Origin: Filimonas lacunae | GTDB lineage: Bacteria; Bacteroidota; Bacteroidia; Chitinophagales; Chitinophagaceae | Length of the DNA stretch: 64,000 bases | NCBI RefSeq assembly: GCF_002355595.1 | Contig: NZ_AP017422.1 | Span: forward strand, 558,001 to 622,000 | Direction of reading: 5' to 3' | Shown: piece by piece, positions 18,111-27,657 of the stretch | Numbering within the stretch: the first letter of the stretch is position 1 | Layout of the letters: the number at the start of each line of letters is the position of its first letter | Translations under genes and position numbers: made by a program | The notes under the pieces: model-generated | What the model saw: the letters and a program-made list of their open reading frames with translations, nothing else | Told to the model about the DNA's origin: nothing | The model's database searches: none

Positions 18111-18128
18111 ACGGTAACGATTGCGTAA
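18111..18128 (+). promoter_or_regulatory. Putative LacI-family operator, proximal copy
   Basis: The second identical copy of ACGGTAACGATTGCGTAA, 117 bp before the SusC start codon. Two copies of the same site in one upstream region suggest cooperative binding or looping by the LacI-family protein encoded at 46968-48002. Confidence 0.58.
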
Positions 18129-18245
18129 AAAAACTAACGATATGTTAATAAAATCGCTAATTATGCTATAAGGTTGCCGCTAATTTCTTGCCATAGAAAA
18201 AGCTGCTTGTTAAACCGAAACTACAAATCATAAATCGCTTGTTGT

Positions 18246-21200
18246 ATGAAAAAAACGACCTTGCTTGTATCGTTTATTCTATCAGTGTGCGCGTTATTTG
18301 CACAAACGCGTTCGTTACAGGGAAAAGTTACTGACGAAAAAGGCGCTCCCCTTGGAGGAGTAAGTGTAATGCTGAAAGGCGCAAAAGTGGGTACACAAAC
18401 CAATGATGCTGGTACTTTCACATTAAATACTACTGCCGCAGGTACTGTGGAACTGGTATTTAGCTATACCGGTTACAAGAGTATTACCGTGTCAACCGAT
18501 GGCAAAGATGTGTCGGTAAGGCTGGATAAGGATGCCAATGATCTGAACGACATTGTTGTGGTGGGATACCAAACCGTAAGGCGGAAAGATCTTACTGGCT
18601 CTGTATCTTCTGTAGGTGCCAAACAATTAAAGGATGTGCCTATGAACTCAGCGGCACAGGCACTGGCTGGCCGTTTGGCTGGTGTGCAAATTACCGGAAC
18701 AGAAGGGTCTCCTGATGCTGCTGTAACCATTCGTGTAAGGGGCGGCGGTTCTATTACACAAGACAACTCCCCGTTATACATCATTGATGGTATACAGGTA
18801 GAAAATGGTTTAAACGCCATTTCTCCACAGGATATTGAAACCATTGATGTATTGAAAGACGCGTCTACTACGGCCATTTATGGTGCCCGTGGTGCGAATG
18901 GCGTGGTGATCATCACTACCAAAAGCGGTAAAAACAGCAATGGTAAATCGGTGCTGAGCTATAATGGCTTTGTAGGTATCAACAAACTGGCCCGTAAACT
19001 GAAGGTGATGAACCCATATGAGTTTGTTACTTTCCAATATGAGCGCAGCAGGGGTAATGCTACAGACAGTACCAACTTTGCCAACAACTATGGTACTACC
19101 TGGGATACATTAAGTAATTACAAAAATGCGCAGGCAGTAGACTGGCAGGATCAAATGTTTGGCCGGTCAGCCTTTAACCAAACCCATAACATCAGCTTAA
19201 GTGGCATGGGTGGAGGAAATGTATATAACCTCAGCCTTACTTCCAACACAGAAGATGCTATCATGAGTGGTTCCCGTTTCGATCGTAAGCTGGCCAGCTT
19301 TAAGTTTGAGCATACTTATAGTCCTGCTGTTAAAATTGGGTTTAATACCCGTTACAACAATACGATAGTGTATGGAGCTGGTACTTCCAGTGTAGGCTCT
19401 GCATCAACCAACAACCTGCGTCAGGCCATTCGTTACAGGCCATTGTTGGTGCCAGGACAAAACATTACAGATTTTGACAGGTCATATCTGGATGAAACCA
19501 ATGGTAGCAGTCTGGCATTGATCAATCCTATTTTGCTGAACGATCAAAGCTACCGGAAAAGCAATACTTCTATCATTAACCTCAGTGGTTATGTAACCAT
19601 TACGTTTACTCCCTTCCTCAGCTTTAAGTCTACTTTAGGGGTAGATGTAAACACACAGCGTAAAGATTCTTTTGATGATAGCCTTACCAATAACTCCCGT
19701 TTGAACGGAAGTAGTTTGCCTATGGCTGCTATTGCCACCAGTAAAACGGTAACATTGAATAACTCCAACGTGTTTACTTTTAGTAACGCTAAAATGAAGG
19801 GAGCTTTTCATAAACACAATGAAATAAGCTGGTTGCTGGGGCAGGAGATTTATCAAACCAGAATTACTGGTCAGAACACGCTGGCAAAATTGTTTCAAAA
19901 TGGAATCTCTTCTACCAAGGCTTTGGGTAATATGAACCTGGGTACTTTTTATACGGATGCCACTAACTATCCTGCTTCTTATCAAACAGATTACCACTCT
20001 GCTTCTTTCTTTACCAGTGTAAACTACAGCTTTGACAAGAAATACCTACTCACTGCCACTGTACGTGCAGATGGTTCTACTAAGTTTGGAGAAGAACTTT
20101 CTAAAAAATGGGGCTATTTCCCTTCTGCATCCGTTGCATGGCGTCCGCTAAATGAAAAATTCCTGGAAGGGTTAGGCAAAACATTTACAGATCTTAAACT
20201 ACGTGTAAGCTACGGTCAGTCAGGAAATAACCGTATTGCCGACAATCTGTTTAGAACATTGTACGCTTCTTCTACACAGTATTACCTGGCGGGTCAGCAA
20301 ATAGCGTCTTATGCCAGTTCTACTTTAGCGAATCCTGATTTGAAATGGGAACGTACTATTTCACGCAATTTAGGTATTGATGCCACAGTATTAAAAGGAA
20401 GGTTGCAATTTTCAATAGATGCATATATTAACACAACTAAAGACCTGCTGGTAAACGTGCCCATTCCACCAACCTCGGGATATCCTTACCAGGTACAGAA
20501 TGTAGGTTCTACACAAAACAAGGGTTTGGAATTACAGGTAAATGCAACGCCATTAAAAACCAAAGATTTTTCCTGGACGGCTAATTTCAATATATCCGCT
20601 AATAAAAACGTGGTAAAAAGCCTGGGTGGCCGCCAGAACTACTACCTGAAAAACTCAGGTTGGGCCTTATCAAGCAGTCCAAGCGATTATATTGTCAGGG
20701 TAGGAGATGCAGTGGGCTCTATCTGGGGTTTACAAACTGATGGATTTTATCAGATCAGCGATTTCGATTACAACTCTGGTACAGGTGCTTATACTTTAAA
20801 GTCCGGCGTACCTGATAATACAACGCTTACGGCTATTGCACCCAAGCCTGGTGTGTTAAAGTTTAAGGATCTCAGCGGACCTAATGGTAAGCCTGATGGA
20901 ATAGTGAATGACTATGACAGAACGGTGATAGGTGTGGCACAGCCTAAGTTTTTAGGAGGTTTAAACCAACAGTTCAGTTATAAAAACTTTGATCTGAGTG
21001 TATTTGTGAACTACCAGTTTGGTAATGATGTATACAACGCCAACAAGCTGGAATTTACATCGGCCTATACTGGCGATGCCAATATGCTGGCCGTTATGAA
21101 TAACCGCTGGCGTAACGTGGATGCCACTGGCAAAACCATTACCGATCCGGCAGGTTTGGCTGAGTTAAATAAGAATGCTACCATATGGTCGCCAAGTACT

Positions 21201-21488
21201 GCTTCCAACTCTTTTACGGTACATTCCTGGGCTATAGAAAATGGTTCATTTGTTCGTATCAGCAACATTACTGTGGGGTACACTTTTGCCGATGCTTTGC
21301 TGAAGAAAATAAAAGTGTCTAAAGCCCGCGTATATGCTACGGTGAACAATGTGGCACTGATAACAGGTTATTCAGGTTACGATCCGGAAGTAAGTGTAAG
21401 ACGTGGTAACCCCGAAACGCCGGGGGTTGACTACTCTGCTTACCCCAGAAGCCGTTCCTATATTGTTGGTATTAATCTTTCCCTGTAA
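18246..21488 (+). CDS. SusC-like TonB-dependent outer-membrane transporter (first pair)
   Basis: A 1,080-residue receptor. The signal peptide ends near ALFAQ; next is a carboxypeptidase-regulatory-like domain (LQGKVTDEKGAPLGGVSVML, residues about 24-100), then the SusC plug with YIIDGIQVENGLNAISPQDI and DASTTAIYGARGANGVVIIT, and a C-terminal 22-strand beta-barrel ending in the family form IVGINLSL. It would import oligosaccharides bound by the SusD partner, energised by TonB. The downstream susD-like gene starts 17 bp after it and a pectin esterase follows, so the cargo is probably a pectin fragment. Two operator-like repeats upstream suggest LacI-type control. Confidence 0.95.
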   Translation: MKKTTLLVSFILSVCALFAQTRSLQGKVTDEKGAPLGGVSVMLKGAKVGTQTNDAGTFTLNTTAAGTVELVFSYTGYKSITVSTDGKDVSVRLDKDANDLNDIVVVGYQTVRRKDLTGSVSSVGAKQLKDVPMNSAAQALAGRLAGVQITGTEGSPDAAVTIRVRGGGSITQDNSPLYIIDGIQVENGLNAISPQDIETIDVLKDASTTAIYGARGANGVVIITTKSGKNSNGKSVLSYNGFVGINKLARKLKVMNPYEFVTFQYERSRGNATDSTNFANNYGTTWDTLSNYKNAQAVDWQDQMFGRSAFNQTHNISLSGMGGGNVYNLSLTSNTEDAIMSGSRFDRKLASFKFEHTYSPAVKIGFNTRYNNTIVYGAGTSSVGSASTNNLRQAIRYRPLLVPGQNITDFDRSYLDETNGSSLALINPILLNDQSYRKSNTSIINLSGYVTITFTPFLSFKSTLGVDVNTQRKDSFDDSLTNNSRLNGSSLPMAAIATSKTVTLNNSNVFTFSNAKMKGAFHKHNEISWLLGQEIYQTRITGQNTLAKLFQNGISSTKALGNMNLGTFYTDATNYPASYQTDYHSASFFTSVNYSFDKKYLLTATVRADGSTKFGEELSKKWGYFPSASVAWRPLNEKFLEGLGKTFTDLKLRVSYGQSGNNRIADNLFRTLYASSTQYYLAGQQIASYASSTLANPDLKWERTISRNLGIDATVLKGRLQFSIDAYINTTKDLLVNVPIPPTSGYPYQVQNVGSTQNKGLELQVNATPLKTKDFSWTANFNISANKNVVKSLGGRQNYYLKNSGWALSSSPSDYIVRVGDAVGSIWGLQTDGFYQISDFDYNSGTGAYTLKSGVPDNTTLTAIAPKPGVLKFKDLSGPNGKPDGIVNDYDRTVIGVAQPKFLGGLNQQFSYKNFDLSVFVNYQFGNDVYNANKLEFTSAYTGDANMLAVMNNRWRNVDATGKTITDPAGLAELNKNATIWSPSTASNSFTVHSWAIENGSFVRISNITVGYTFADALLKKIKVSKARVYATVNNVALITGYSGYDPEVSVRRGNPETPGVDYSAYPRSRSYIVGINLSL

Positions 21489-21505
21489 CAGCAAAAGCTT
21501 GCAAA

Positions 21506-23302
21506 ATGAAATTATCTATTATACATAAGAACATCGTTAAGCCGATATGCATGCTGGTGCTGCTCACCAGTGTGTTTTCCTGTAAAAAATATTTAACCAA
21601 CGACCCGGTATCTTCGTTTGCACCGGAATATGTTTTCAGTGATGTTGTGAATGCGCAGAAAGCTGTGTTGGGGGCCTACGCGTGCCTGGCGGGCGATCAG
21701 GGATATGGCATTCGTATCAGTATGTATTACTCATACGATGATGACCTGATGATGGGTCAGGGCTCTACTCCCTATCCGGATAATGAAAGAAGGGATATTG
21801 CCCACTATAATGTAACCGCCAGTAATACACAGCTGGCAGCCCCTTTCTTACAATTGTATGCAGGAGTAGAACGTGCCAACCTCTGTATCTATTATATTCC
21901 CAAAATGGCGCTGTACTCCAGCGGTTCTGAGCAACAGAAAAAAGACCTGAAAAGGCTGCATGGCGAGGCGTTGACATTGCGTGCACAGTTTTACCTGGAA
22001 TTGTTGCGCAACTGGGGCGACTTGCCGGCTCAGTATGAGCCTGCTTTCCAGGTAGCCGATTTGTACCAGCCTAAAACAGATCGTGATTCTATCTATAATC
22101 ATTTACTGGACGATTTGGCATTGGCTGAAACATTGGTGCCATGGCGTACAGAAGTATCCAAAGACGAAAGAATTACCCAAGGTGCAGTACGTGGCTTGCG
22201 TGCCCGTATTGCCTTGTTCAGAGGAGGATATTCTTTAAGAAGAGCCAGCAGTTCTTATGGACAAACAATGGCACGTCCTGCTGACTATAAAACCTATTAC
22301 CAGATAGCGAAGGATGAATGTGCTGCTATCATGCAACGGGAAGATCAGCATAAGCTGAATAGTAGTTTCAGATCGGTATTTAAAGATGCTATATGTGCAA
22401 AGGCCATAGAACCAAACGGAGAAGTGCTGTTTGAAGTGTCTATGGATGGGGGCACCAGTGCGCTGGGCGATAGTAAACTGGGTTACTACAACGGTCCAAG
22501 AACCAATAGTAAAGGCAATGCTGCTCTTACCGTACTGCCTAGTTACTTCTATATGTACGACTCTACTGATACCCGCAGGGATGTAATGATTGCCCCTTAC
22601 GATTTAAGTGCTACCCTTACTTATACGGGCCGGGCGGGACAGTCGTTAGTGGATGGTAAGTTCAGAAGAGACTGGATATTAAGTGGTACAGACCTGGTGA
22701 ATTCAGCTGCGCAGTATTTTGGCGTAAACTGGCCTATCCTGCGTTATTCAGATGTGTTGCTGATGTATGCTGAGGCAGATAATGAATTGGGTGGTGCGCC
22801 AAGTGCTACGGCTATTGCGGCTTTGGAAAAAGTGAGAACCCGTGCTTATGGAGGCAATGCCAGCCTGATAGGCACTACCCCCACCGATTACACTGGCTTT
22901 TTTAATGCTATAGTAAAAGAAAGAGCTTTGGAATTAGGCGGCGAAGGCATACGCAAATACGATCTGATACGCTGGAACCTGCTTTCTACCAGGCTGGCTG
23001 CTGTAAAAACGCAATTAACAGCTATGGCTGGCAGAGCAGCTCCATGGAATAACTATCCGGCTAAAATGTATTATAAAACTGCGTCTACTTCTTTATTATG
23101 GGCAGGTTCTTTTTATGATGCAGGAAGTTCTACTACACCTAGCGGTTACACGTCTGTAAACTGGTTAAGCCCCAGCATCACTACTACTATTTCTACTTAC
23201 TACGCTATAGCTTTTCAAAACAATCACAGCGAACTGTTGCCTATTCCGCAAACAGTGCTGGATTCATATAGTGGTATTTTGAAGCAAGACTACGGCTATT
23301 AA
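21506..23302 (+). CDS. SusD/RagB-family surface glycan-binding lipoprotein (first pair)
   Basis: A 598-residue lipoprotein with lipobox VFSC (Cys26 region) after MKLSIIHKNIVKPICMLVLL. The N-terminal part carries helical TPR-like repeats, with LHGEALTLRAQFYLELLRNWGDLP as the SusD signature, shown here in two halves: LHGEALTLRAQFY and LLRNWGDLP. The C-terminal part has RYSDVLLMYAEADNELGG and ERALELGGEGIRKYDLIRWN, both standard. It caps the SusC partner and binds the oligosaccharide at the cell surface. A hairpin follows the gene, before the esterase gene. Confidence 0.95.
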   Translation: MKLSIIHKNIVKPICMLVLLTSVFSCKKYLTNDPVSSFAPEYVFSDVVNAQKAVLGAYACLAGDQGYGIRISMYYSYDDDLMMGQGSTPYPDNERRDIAHYNVTASNTQLAAPFLQLYAGVERANLCIYYIPKMALYSSGSEQQKKDLKRLHGEALTLRAQFYLELLRNWGDLPAQYEPAFQVADLYQPKTDRDSIYNHLLDDLALAETLVPWRTEVSKDERITQGAVRGLRARIALFRGGYSLRRASSSYGQTMARPADYKTYYQIAKDECAAIMQREDQHKLNSSFRSVFKDAICAKAIEPNGEVLFEVSMDGGTSALGDSKLGYYNGPRTNSKGNAALTVLPSYFYMYDSTDTRRDVMIAPYDLSATLTYTGRAGQSLVDGKFRRDWILSGTDLVNSAAQYFGVNWPILRYSDVLLMYAEADNELGGAPSATAIAALEKVRTRAYGGNASLIGTTPTDYTGFFNAIVKERALELGGEGIRKYDLIRWNLLSTRLAAVKTQLTAMAGRAAPWNNYPAKMYYKTASTSLLWAGSFYDAGSSTTPSGYTSVNWLSPSITTTISTYYAIAFQNNHSELLPIPQTVLDSYSGILKQDYGY

Positions 23303-23354
23303 AAGGCTTGATTCGCAATTTAACAGCATGTATAGTTAATAAATAACAACTTTA

Positions 23355-23387
23355 CCATCGCCGGACATTCACTTGCTCCGGCGATGG
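23355..23387 (+). terminator. Hairpin between susD and the CE12-CE8 esterase gene
   Basis: A perfect 11-bp stem (CCATCGCCGGA and complement) with an 11-base loop, 53 bp after the susD stop. Only a weak T-rich run (TGTTTATAA) follows, so it could be a partial terminator or an RNA-processing/stability element that lowers expression of the downstream esterase. Confidence 0.55.
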
Positions 23388-23423
23388 TGTTTATAACCAT
23401 ACGATACAATAAAGAACAAGTTT

Positions 23424-25067
23424 ATGTTGATGAAGCAAAGAAACTGGATAGGCGCTCTATGTATAGCGCTTTTGGCTTTTGCGGCACCGGAGCGCAAAAA
23501 GATAACCATATGGATGGCCGGCGATTCCACTATGGCCAACAAATCGCCCAAGACTTATCCCGAAACAGGATGGGGGATGGCATTGGGGCAGTTTTTTGAT
23601 GAGGACGTTATTATAGCCAATCGTGCGCAAAATGGCCGCAGTACTTTATCCTTCATCAACGAAAAACGCTGGCAGGCCATTATTGACAGTGCTACAGAAG
23701 GGGATTATGTGTTTATTGAATTTGGTCATAACGATGAAAAGGTAAATAAACCCGGGGTTGGGGTTTACCCGGCAGCTTATGGCGCCAACCTGGTAAAATT
23801 TGTGCTGGAGGTAAGGGCTAAAAAAGCCATCCCTGTATTGTTAACGCCCATCATGCGCCGCAACTTTAAAAACGGCGTGTTGGAAGATACGCACGGAGAA
23901 TATCCGCCCGTGGTACGACGCGTGGCTGACAGCCTGAAAGTGCCTTTAATTGACATGCACCTGAAAAGTGAAGCACTGCTGAATGGCATGGGCGATGAAC
24001 CTTCTAAAAAATTATTCAACTACGTTGATTCAGGTCATGTAAACTATCCTAAAGGAAATAAAGACAATACGCATTTTAGCCCCGCTGGCGCAACTGCCAT
24101 GGCCGAACTGGCCGTGCAGGGGATTAAGGAGTTAAAGCTCGAAAGCCTGGTAAAGCACCTGAAGAAAAAGCAATACGATTTTGTAGTGGCTAAAGATGGC
24201 AGCGGGCAATTTACTACGGTGCAGGAAGCTATTAACGCTATCCCCGACATGCGTAAAAGTGAAACCGTTATTTACATTAAAAATGGGGTGTATAAAGAGA
24301 AACTGGTACTGCCGGAATCTAAAAACATGGTCACTTTTATTGGGGAGAATGTTGATAGTACTATTATCACTTACGACGATTTTGCCGGTAAAAAGAATAT
24401 ACTGGGTGAAGCCATGGGCACTTCTGGATCTTCCGGCTTCTTTATCTATGGTAAAGATTTTTCTGCCAGCAATATCACCTTTCAAAACTCTGCCGGTCCT
24501 GTAGGGCAGGCGGTAGCGGTGTTTGTGGGGAGCGACCGGGTAAAGTTTACTAATTGCCGTTTTTTAGGTTTCCAGGATACATTGTACACCTACGGGGTAG
24601 AAAGTCGCCAGTATTACCGCAGCTGCTATATAGAGGGGACGGTTGATTTTATTTTTGGCGCTTCCACAGCCGTGTTTGATAGCTGCACCATTTTTTGCAA
24701 AAAAGCAGGGTATGTAACAGCTGCTTCTACGCCTGAAAATAAAAAATATGGCTACGTTTTTCGCTATTGCACTATTAAAGGCGATGCGCCTGCCGGTTCC
24801 TATTTCCTGGGTCGTCCCTGGCGGCCTTATGCCAAAACCGTATATATTTCCTGTAACTTAGGTAACCAGGTAAAGGCGGAAGGCTGGGACAACTGGGGCA
24901 AAAAAGACAACGAAAAAACAACGTATTATGCCGAGTATAAAAGCACAGGAGCAGGAGCTAATAACGGTGCCAGAGTGCCGTGGAGCCACCAGCTTACTGC
25001 TTCCGAAGCAGGCTTATACACTTTAGAGCAGATATTGGGCGATTGGAAGCCAGAAAATGCCAATTAA
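23424..25067 (+). CDS. Fused CE12 rhamnogalacturonan acetylesterase and CE8 pectin methylesterase
   Basis: A 547-residue secreted two-domain esterase with a signal peptide (residues 1 to about 21). The first half is an SGNH hydrolase of the CE12 type: nucleophile Ser35 in GDST, NGRS near 70, GHND at 101-104, and the Asp214/His217 pair in DNTHFSPAG. The second half (from about 250) is a CE8 pectinesterase right-handed beta-helix: Gln362 in GPVGQAVAV, Gln384/Asp385 in FQDTLY, Asp408 in GTVDFIFG, and Arg464/Trp466 in LGRPWRPY. Both active sites look intact, so the enzyme should remove acetyl groups and methyl esters from pectin before depolymerisation. It follows the first SusCD pair after 121 bp. 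The gene ends 121 bp before the fucP-like gene. Confidence 0.93.
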   Translation: MLMKQRNWIGALCIALLAFAAPERKKITIWMAGDSTMANKSPKTYPETGWGMALGQFFDEDVIIANRAQNGRSTLSFINEKRWQAIIDSATEGDYVFIEFGHNDEKVNKPGVGVYPAAYGANLVKFVLEVRAKKAIPVLLTPIMRRNFKNGVLEDTHGEYPPVVRRVADSLKVPLIDMHLKSEALLNGMGDEPSKKLFNYVDSGHVNYPKGNKDNTHFSPAGATAMAELAVQGIKELKLESLVKHLKKKQYDFVVAKDGSGQFTTVQEAINAIPDMRKSETVIYIKNGVYKEKLVLPESKNMVTFIGENVDSTIITYDDFAGKKNILGEAMGTSGSSGFFIYGKDFSASNITFQNSAGPVGQAVAVFVGSDRVKFTNCRFLGFQDTLYTYGVESRQYYRSCYIEGTVDFIFGASTAVFDSCTIFCKKAGYVTAASTPENKKYGYVFRYCTIKGDAPAGSYFLGRPWRPYAKTVYISCNLGNQVKAEGWDNWGKKDNEKTTYYAEYKSTGAGANNGARVPWSHQLTASEAGLYTLEQILGDWKPENAN

Positions 25068-25188
25068 GCTTAATGACAGGTTAATTAGCGGGTATAGGCC
25101 CACCCCGTTTCGCTGTTAATTTGTGGCCATATCATTGTCAGCGATCATATTTACAACAGAAGTAATCAGGATTTTATAACATTGCTAT

Positions 25189-26460
25189 ATGAATACTACA
25201 AAAAAGAACCCCTATCTATTGCCATTCATACTGATTACGTCCCTTTTCTTTTTATGGGGCATCGCGCACAAGTTTAATCCCATACTGGTGCCGCATTTAA
25301 GAAAGGCATGTGAGTTAACTAATTTTCAGTCAGCATTCATAGATTCTGCTTTCTTTCTGGCCTACTTTCTTATGGCCATACCTGCTTCCCTTATCATGGG
25401 TCGTATTGGGTATAAAGGAGGTATTTTAATAGGTTTATTATTATTTGCAACAGGCGCGTTTTTATTCTATCCTGCGGCCAATGTGCGCAGCTTTGAATTC
25501 TTTTTGCTGGCACAGTTTGTTATTGCCTGTGGGTTAACCTTTTTAGAAACAGCAGCCAACCCTTATGTAAATGAACTGGGCGATCCGGCAACTGCTACAC
25601 AGCGCTTAAACTTTGCACAGTCGTTCAACGGCCTGGCGCAAACCATAGCGCCTAAATTGGGGGGATTATTCATTTTAACAGGAGTGCATTTAACCGCTAC
25701 AGATAAAGCCCACATGACACCGGAACAGTGGGATGCTTACCTTAACAAAGAAGCTTCTACCGTTCAAATTCCTTACCTCATTATCGGTGGCGTAGTATTG
25801 CTGGTAGCGTTGTTATTATCGATGATAAAACTGCCTGAAATTAACGAAGCGGCGGATGCCGATTTAGAAGTGAAGGGCTCTATTTTCAAAGAAAAGAACC
25901 TGATGTTTAGCGTGCTGGCCCAGTTTTGTTACGTAGGAGCAGAAGTAGGTATTGCCAGCTTTTTTATCAAGTATGCCGAAGAAACCAATGGCATTGGTGA
26001 AAAAGATGCTGCTAACCTGTTATCAATAGCGCTGATAGGTTTTGTGGGTGGTAGATTCATTGGTACTTTCTTAATGAAATATATTAAACCGCATTTGTTA
26101 CTGGCAGTCTATGGTGTTGCCAATATTGTGTTGCTGATAGTAGCATTTACGGTAGGTGGTAAACCGGGTTTATACGCCCTGATGGCTACCCAGTTTTTCA
26201 TGAGCATTATGTTCCCCACCATTTTCTCTTTGGGTATTCGCGGGTTGGGCACTAAGCGCAAAAGGGGGGCATCATTCATTATCATGGCTATTGTAGGTGG
26301 TGCGGTAGTGCCTACTATTATGGCTAAGGTGGCTGATGTAAAAAGCTTCCAGTTATGTTACAGTGTACCTATCGTTTGCTTTGTGGTGATATTGTTTTTT
26401 GCAATAAGCCAGTTTAAAATAAAAGCAGTAGACGAAGGTGAAGTGCAAGTGGCACATTAG
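25189..26460 (+). CDS. fucP: FucP-family sugar/H+ symporter (L-fucose permease type)
   Basis: A 423-residue MFS protein with 12 predicted helices. Family signatures include FFLWGIAHKFNPILVPHL in helix 1 and LETAANPYVNELG in helix 4, both typical of FucP. GLGTKRKRGASFI follows helix 10. It would import a monosaccharide across the inner membrane with protons. The genes after it encode L-fucose oxidation, so L-fucose is the favoured substrate, although members of the family also carry other sugars. It heads a tight seven-gene operon (25189-31221). No operator-like element was found in the 121 bp upstream. Confidence 0.9.
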   Translation: MNTTKKNPYLLPFILITSLFFLWGIAHKFNPILVPHLRKACELTNFQSAFIDSAFFLAYFLMAIPASLIMGRIGYKGGILIGLLLFATGAFLFYPAANVRSFEFFLLAQFVIACGLTFLETAANPYVNELGDPATATQRLNFAQSFNGLAQTIAPKLGGLFILTGVHLTATDKAHMTPEQWDAYLNKEASTVQIPYLIIGGVVLLVALLLSMIKLPEINEAADADLEVKGSIFKEKNLMFSVLAQFCYVGAEVGIASFFIKYAEETNGIGEKDAANLLSIALIGFVGGRFIGTFLMKYIKPHLLLAVYGVANIVLLIVAFTVGGKPGLYALMATQFFMSIMFPTIFSLGIRGLGTKRKRGASFIIMAIVGGAVVPTIMAKVADVKSFQLCYSVPIVCFVVILFFAISQFKIKAVDEGEVQVAH

Positions 26461-26488
26461 GTGTTGCGGGTAGTATAAAACCTACGGT

Positions 26489-26842
26489 ATGAATAATAAA
26501 CGATGTTTTGCCCTGGACCTGGTAGATGATGTAAAGGCAATAGCGGAATACGAAGCCTATCATCAGCAGGTGTGGCCCGAAATACTGCAAAGTATTACGC
26601 AGGCAGGAATTACGGATATGGAAATTTACCGTGCAGGCAACCGGTTATTTATGATCATGACGGTAAGTGAAACGTTTGATGCCATAGAAAAAGCAGCGGC
26701 CGATGCAGCCAATGCTAAGGTGCAGGAGTGGGAAACCTTAATGGGCAAATATCAGCAGGCTATACCCGCTGCACTGCCCGGCGAAAAATGGACCCGGATG
26801 AACCGGATATTTTCACTGGCATCTCAATGGAAACAGAAGTAG
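26489..26842 (+). CDS. Sugar mutarotase, L-rhamnose/L-fucose mutarotase family
   Basis: A 117-residue protein of the RhaM/DUF718 family, recognised by YEAYHQQVWPEI (the His is the family catalytic residue), the DMEIYRAGNRLFMIM strand pair and the Trp-rich C-terminal region. It interconverts the alpha and beta anomers of a 6-deoxyhexose, feeding the dehydrogenase. In oxidative L-fucose pathways, the mutarotase is of this family and not of the FucU type, which agrees with its neighbours. It lies 28 bp after the permease and 17 bp before the SDR. Confidence 0.85.
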   Translation: MNNKRCFALDLVDDVKAIAEYEAYHQQVWPEILQSITQAGITDMEIYRAGNRLFMIMTVSETFDAIEKAAADAANAKVQEWETLMGKYQQAIPAALPGEKWTRMNRIFSLASQWKQK

Positions 26843-26859
26843 TATAAAATACATGATAT

Positions 26860-27636
26860 ATGGCAGGCAGTATTTTTAGTTTGCAAAGCAAAACGGCGGT
26901 AGTTACAGGTGGTGGAAGCGGCATAGGCAAAGCAGTGGCTTTGTTATTTGCCCGTCAGGGTGCACACGTACACGTGCTGGACTTGAACGAAGAAAACGCT
27001 AACACCGTAGTACACGAAATACAACAGGCGGGTGGCCAGGCCACAGCGCATGTGGTAAACGTTGCCAGGCAGAAAGAAGTGGTAGCAGTATTTGAAAAAA
27101 TAGCTACTCCCAACATCCTGGTAAACAGTGCGGGTGTATCGCATATAGGCAAGCTGGAAAATACGCCTGAAGAAGATTTTGACCGTATATACGAAGTGAA
27201 CGTAAAAGGCACGTATAATTGTTTATACGCGGCTGTACCGTTAATGAAAAAAGCAGGTGGCGGCGCTATTTTAAATATGGCTTCTATTGCAGCTGTAGTA
27301 GGTATACCAGACAGGTTTGCTTATTCTATGAGCAAAGGCGCGGTATATGCTATGACGCTTTCACTGGCTAAAGATTATGTAAAAGAAGGTATCCGTTGCA
27401 ATTCTATTTCTCCTGCCCGGGTGCATACACCATTTGTGGATGGGTTCCTGGCTAAAAACTATCCTGGTAAAGAGCAGGAGATGTTTGAAAAGCTGTCGCA
27501 AACACAACCGATAGGCCGTATGGCAAAGCCCGAAGAAATTGCCGGACTGATACTATACCTGTGTTCAGATGAAGCTTCCTTTATAACAGGTTGCGATTAT
27601 CCTATTGACGGCGGATTTATTAAACTCAACAATTAA
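26860..27636 (+). CDS. SDR dehydrogenase, probably 2-keto-3-deoxy-L-fuconate 4-dehydrogenase
   Basis: A 258-residue classical SDR. Cofactor turn TGGGSGIG (residues 16-23), an acidic Asp41 after the second strand (VLDLNEEN) that selects NAD, NSAG near 89, and the complete triad Ser142, Tyr155 and Lys159 (AYSMSKG). SPARVHTPFVDGFLAKNYPG and QPIGRMAKPEEIAG match the subfamily that oxidises 2-keto-3-deoxy-L-fuconate to the 2,4-diketo acid. The next gene, the FAH hydrolase, would take its product. Assignment rests on family resemblance and context. Confidence 0.82.
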   Translation: MAGSIFSLQSKTAVVTGGGSGIGKAVALLFARQGAHVHVLDLNEENANTVVHEIQQAGGQATAHVVNVARQKEVVAVFEKIATPNILVNSAGVSHIGKLENTPEEDFDRIYEVNVKGTYNCLYAAVPLMKKAGGGAILNMASIAAVVGIPDRFAYSMSKGAVYAMTLSLAKDYVKEGIRCNSISPARVHTPFVDGFLAKNYPGKEQEMFEKLSQTQPIGRMAKPEEIAGLILYLCSDEASFITGCDYPIDGGFIKLNN

Positions 27637-27657
27637 GCGGCGATAAAATAATATACC

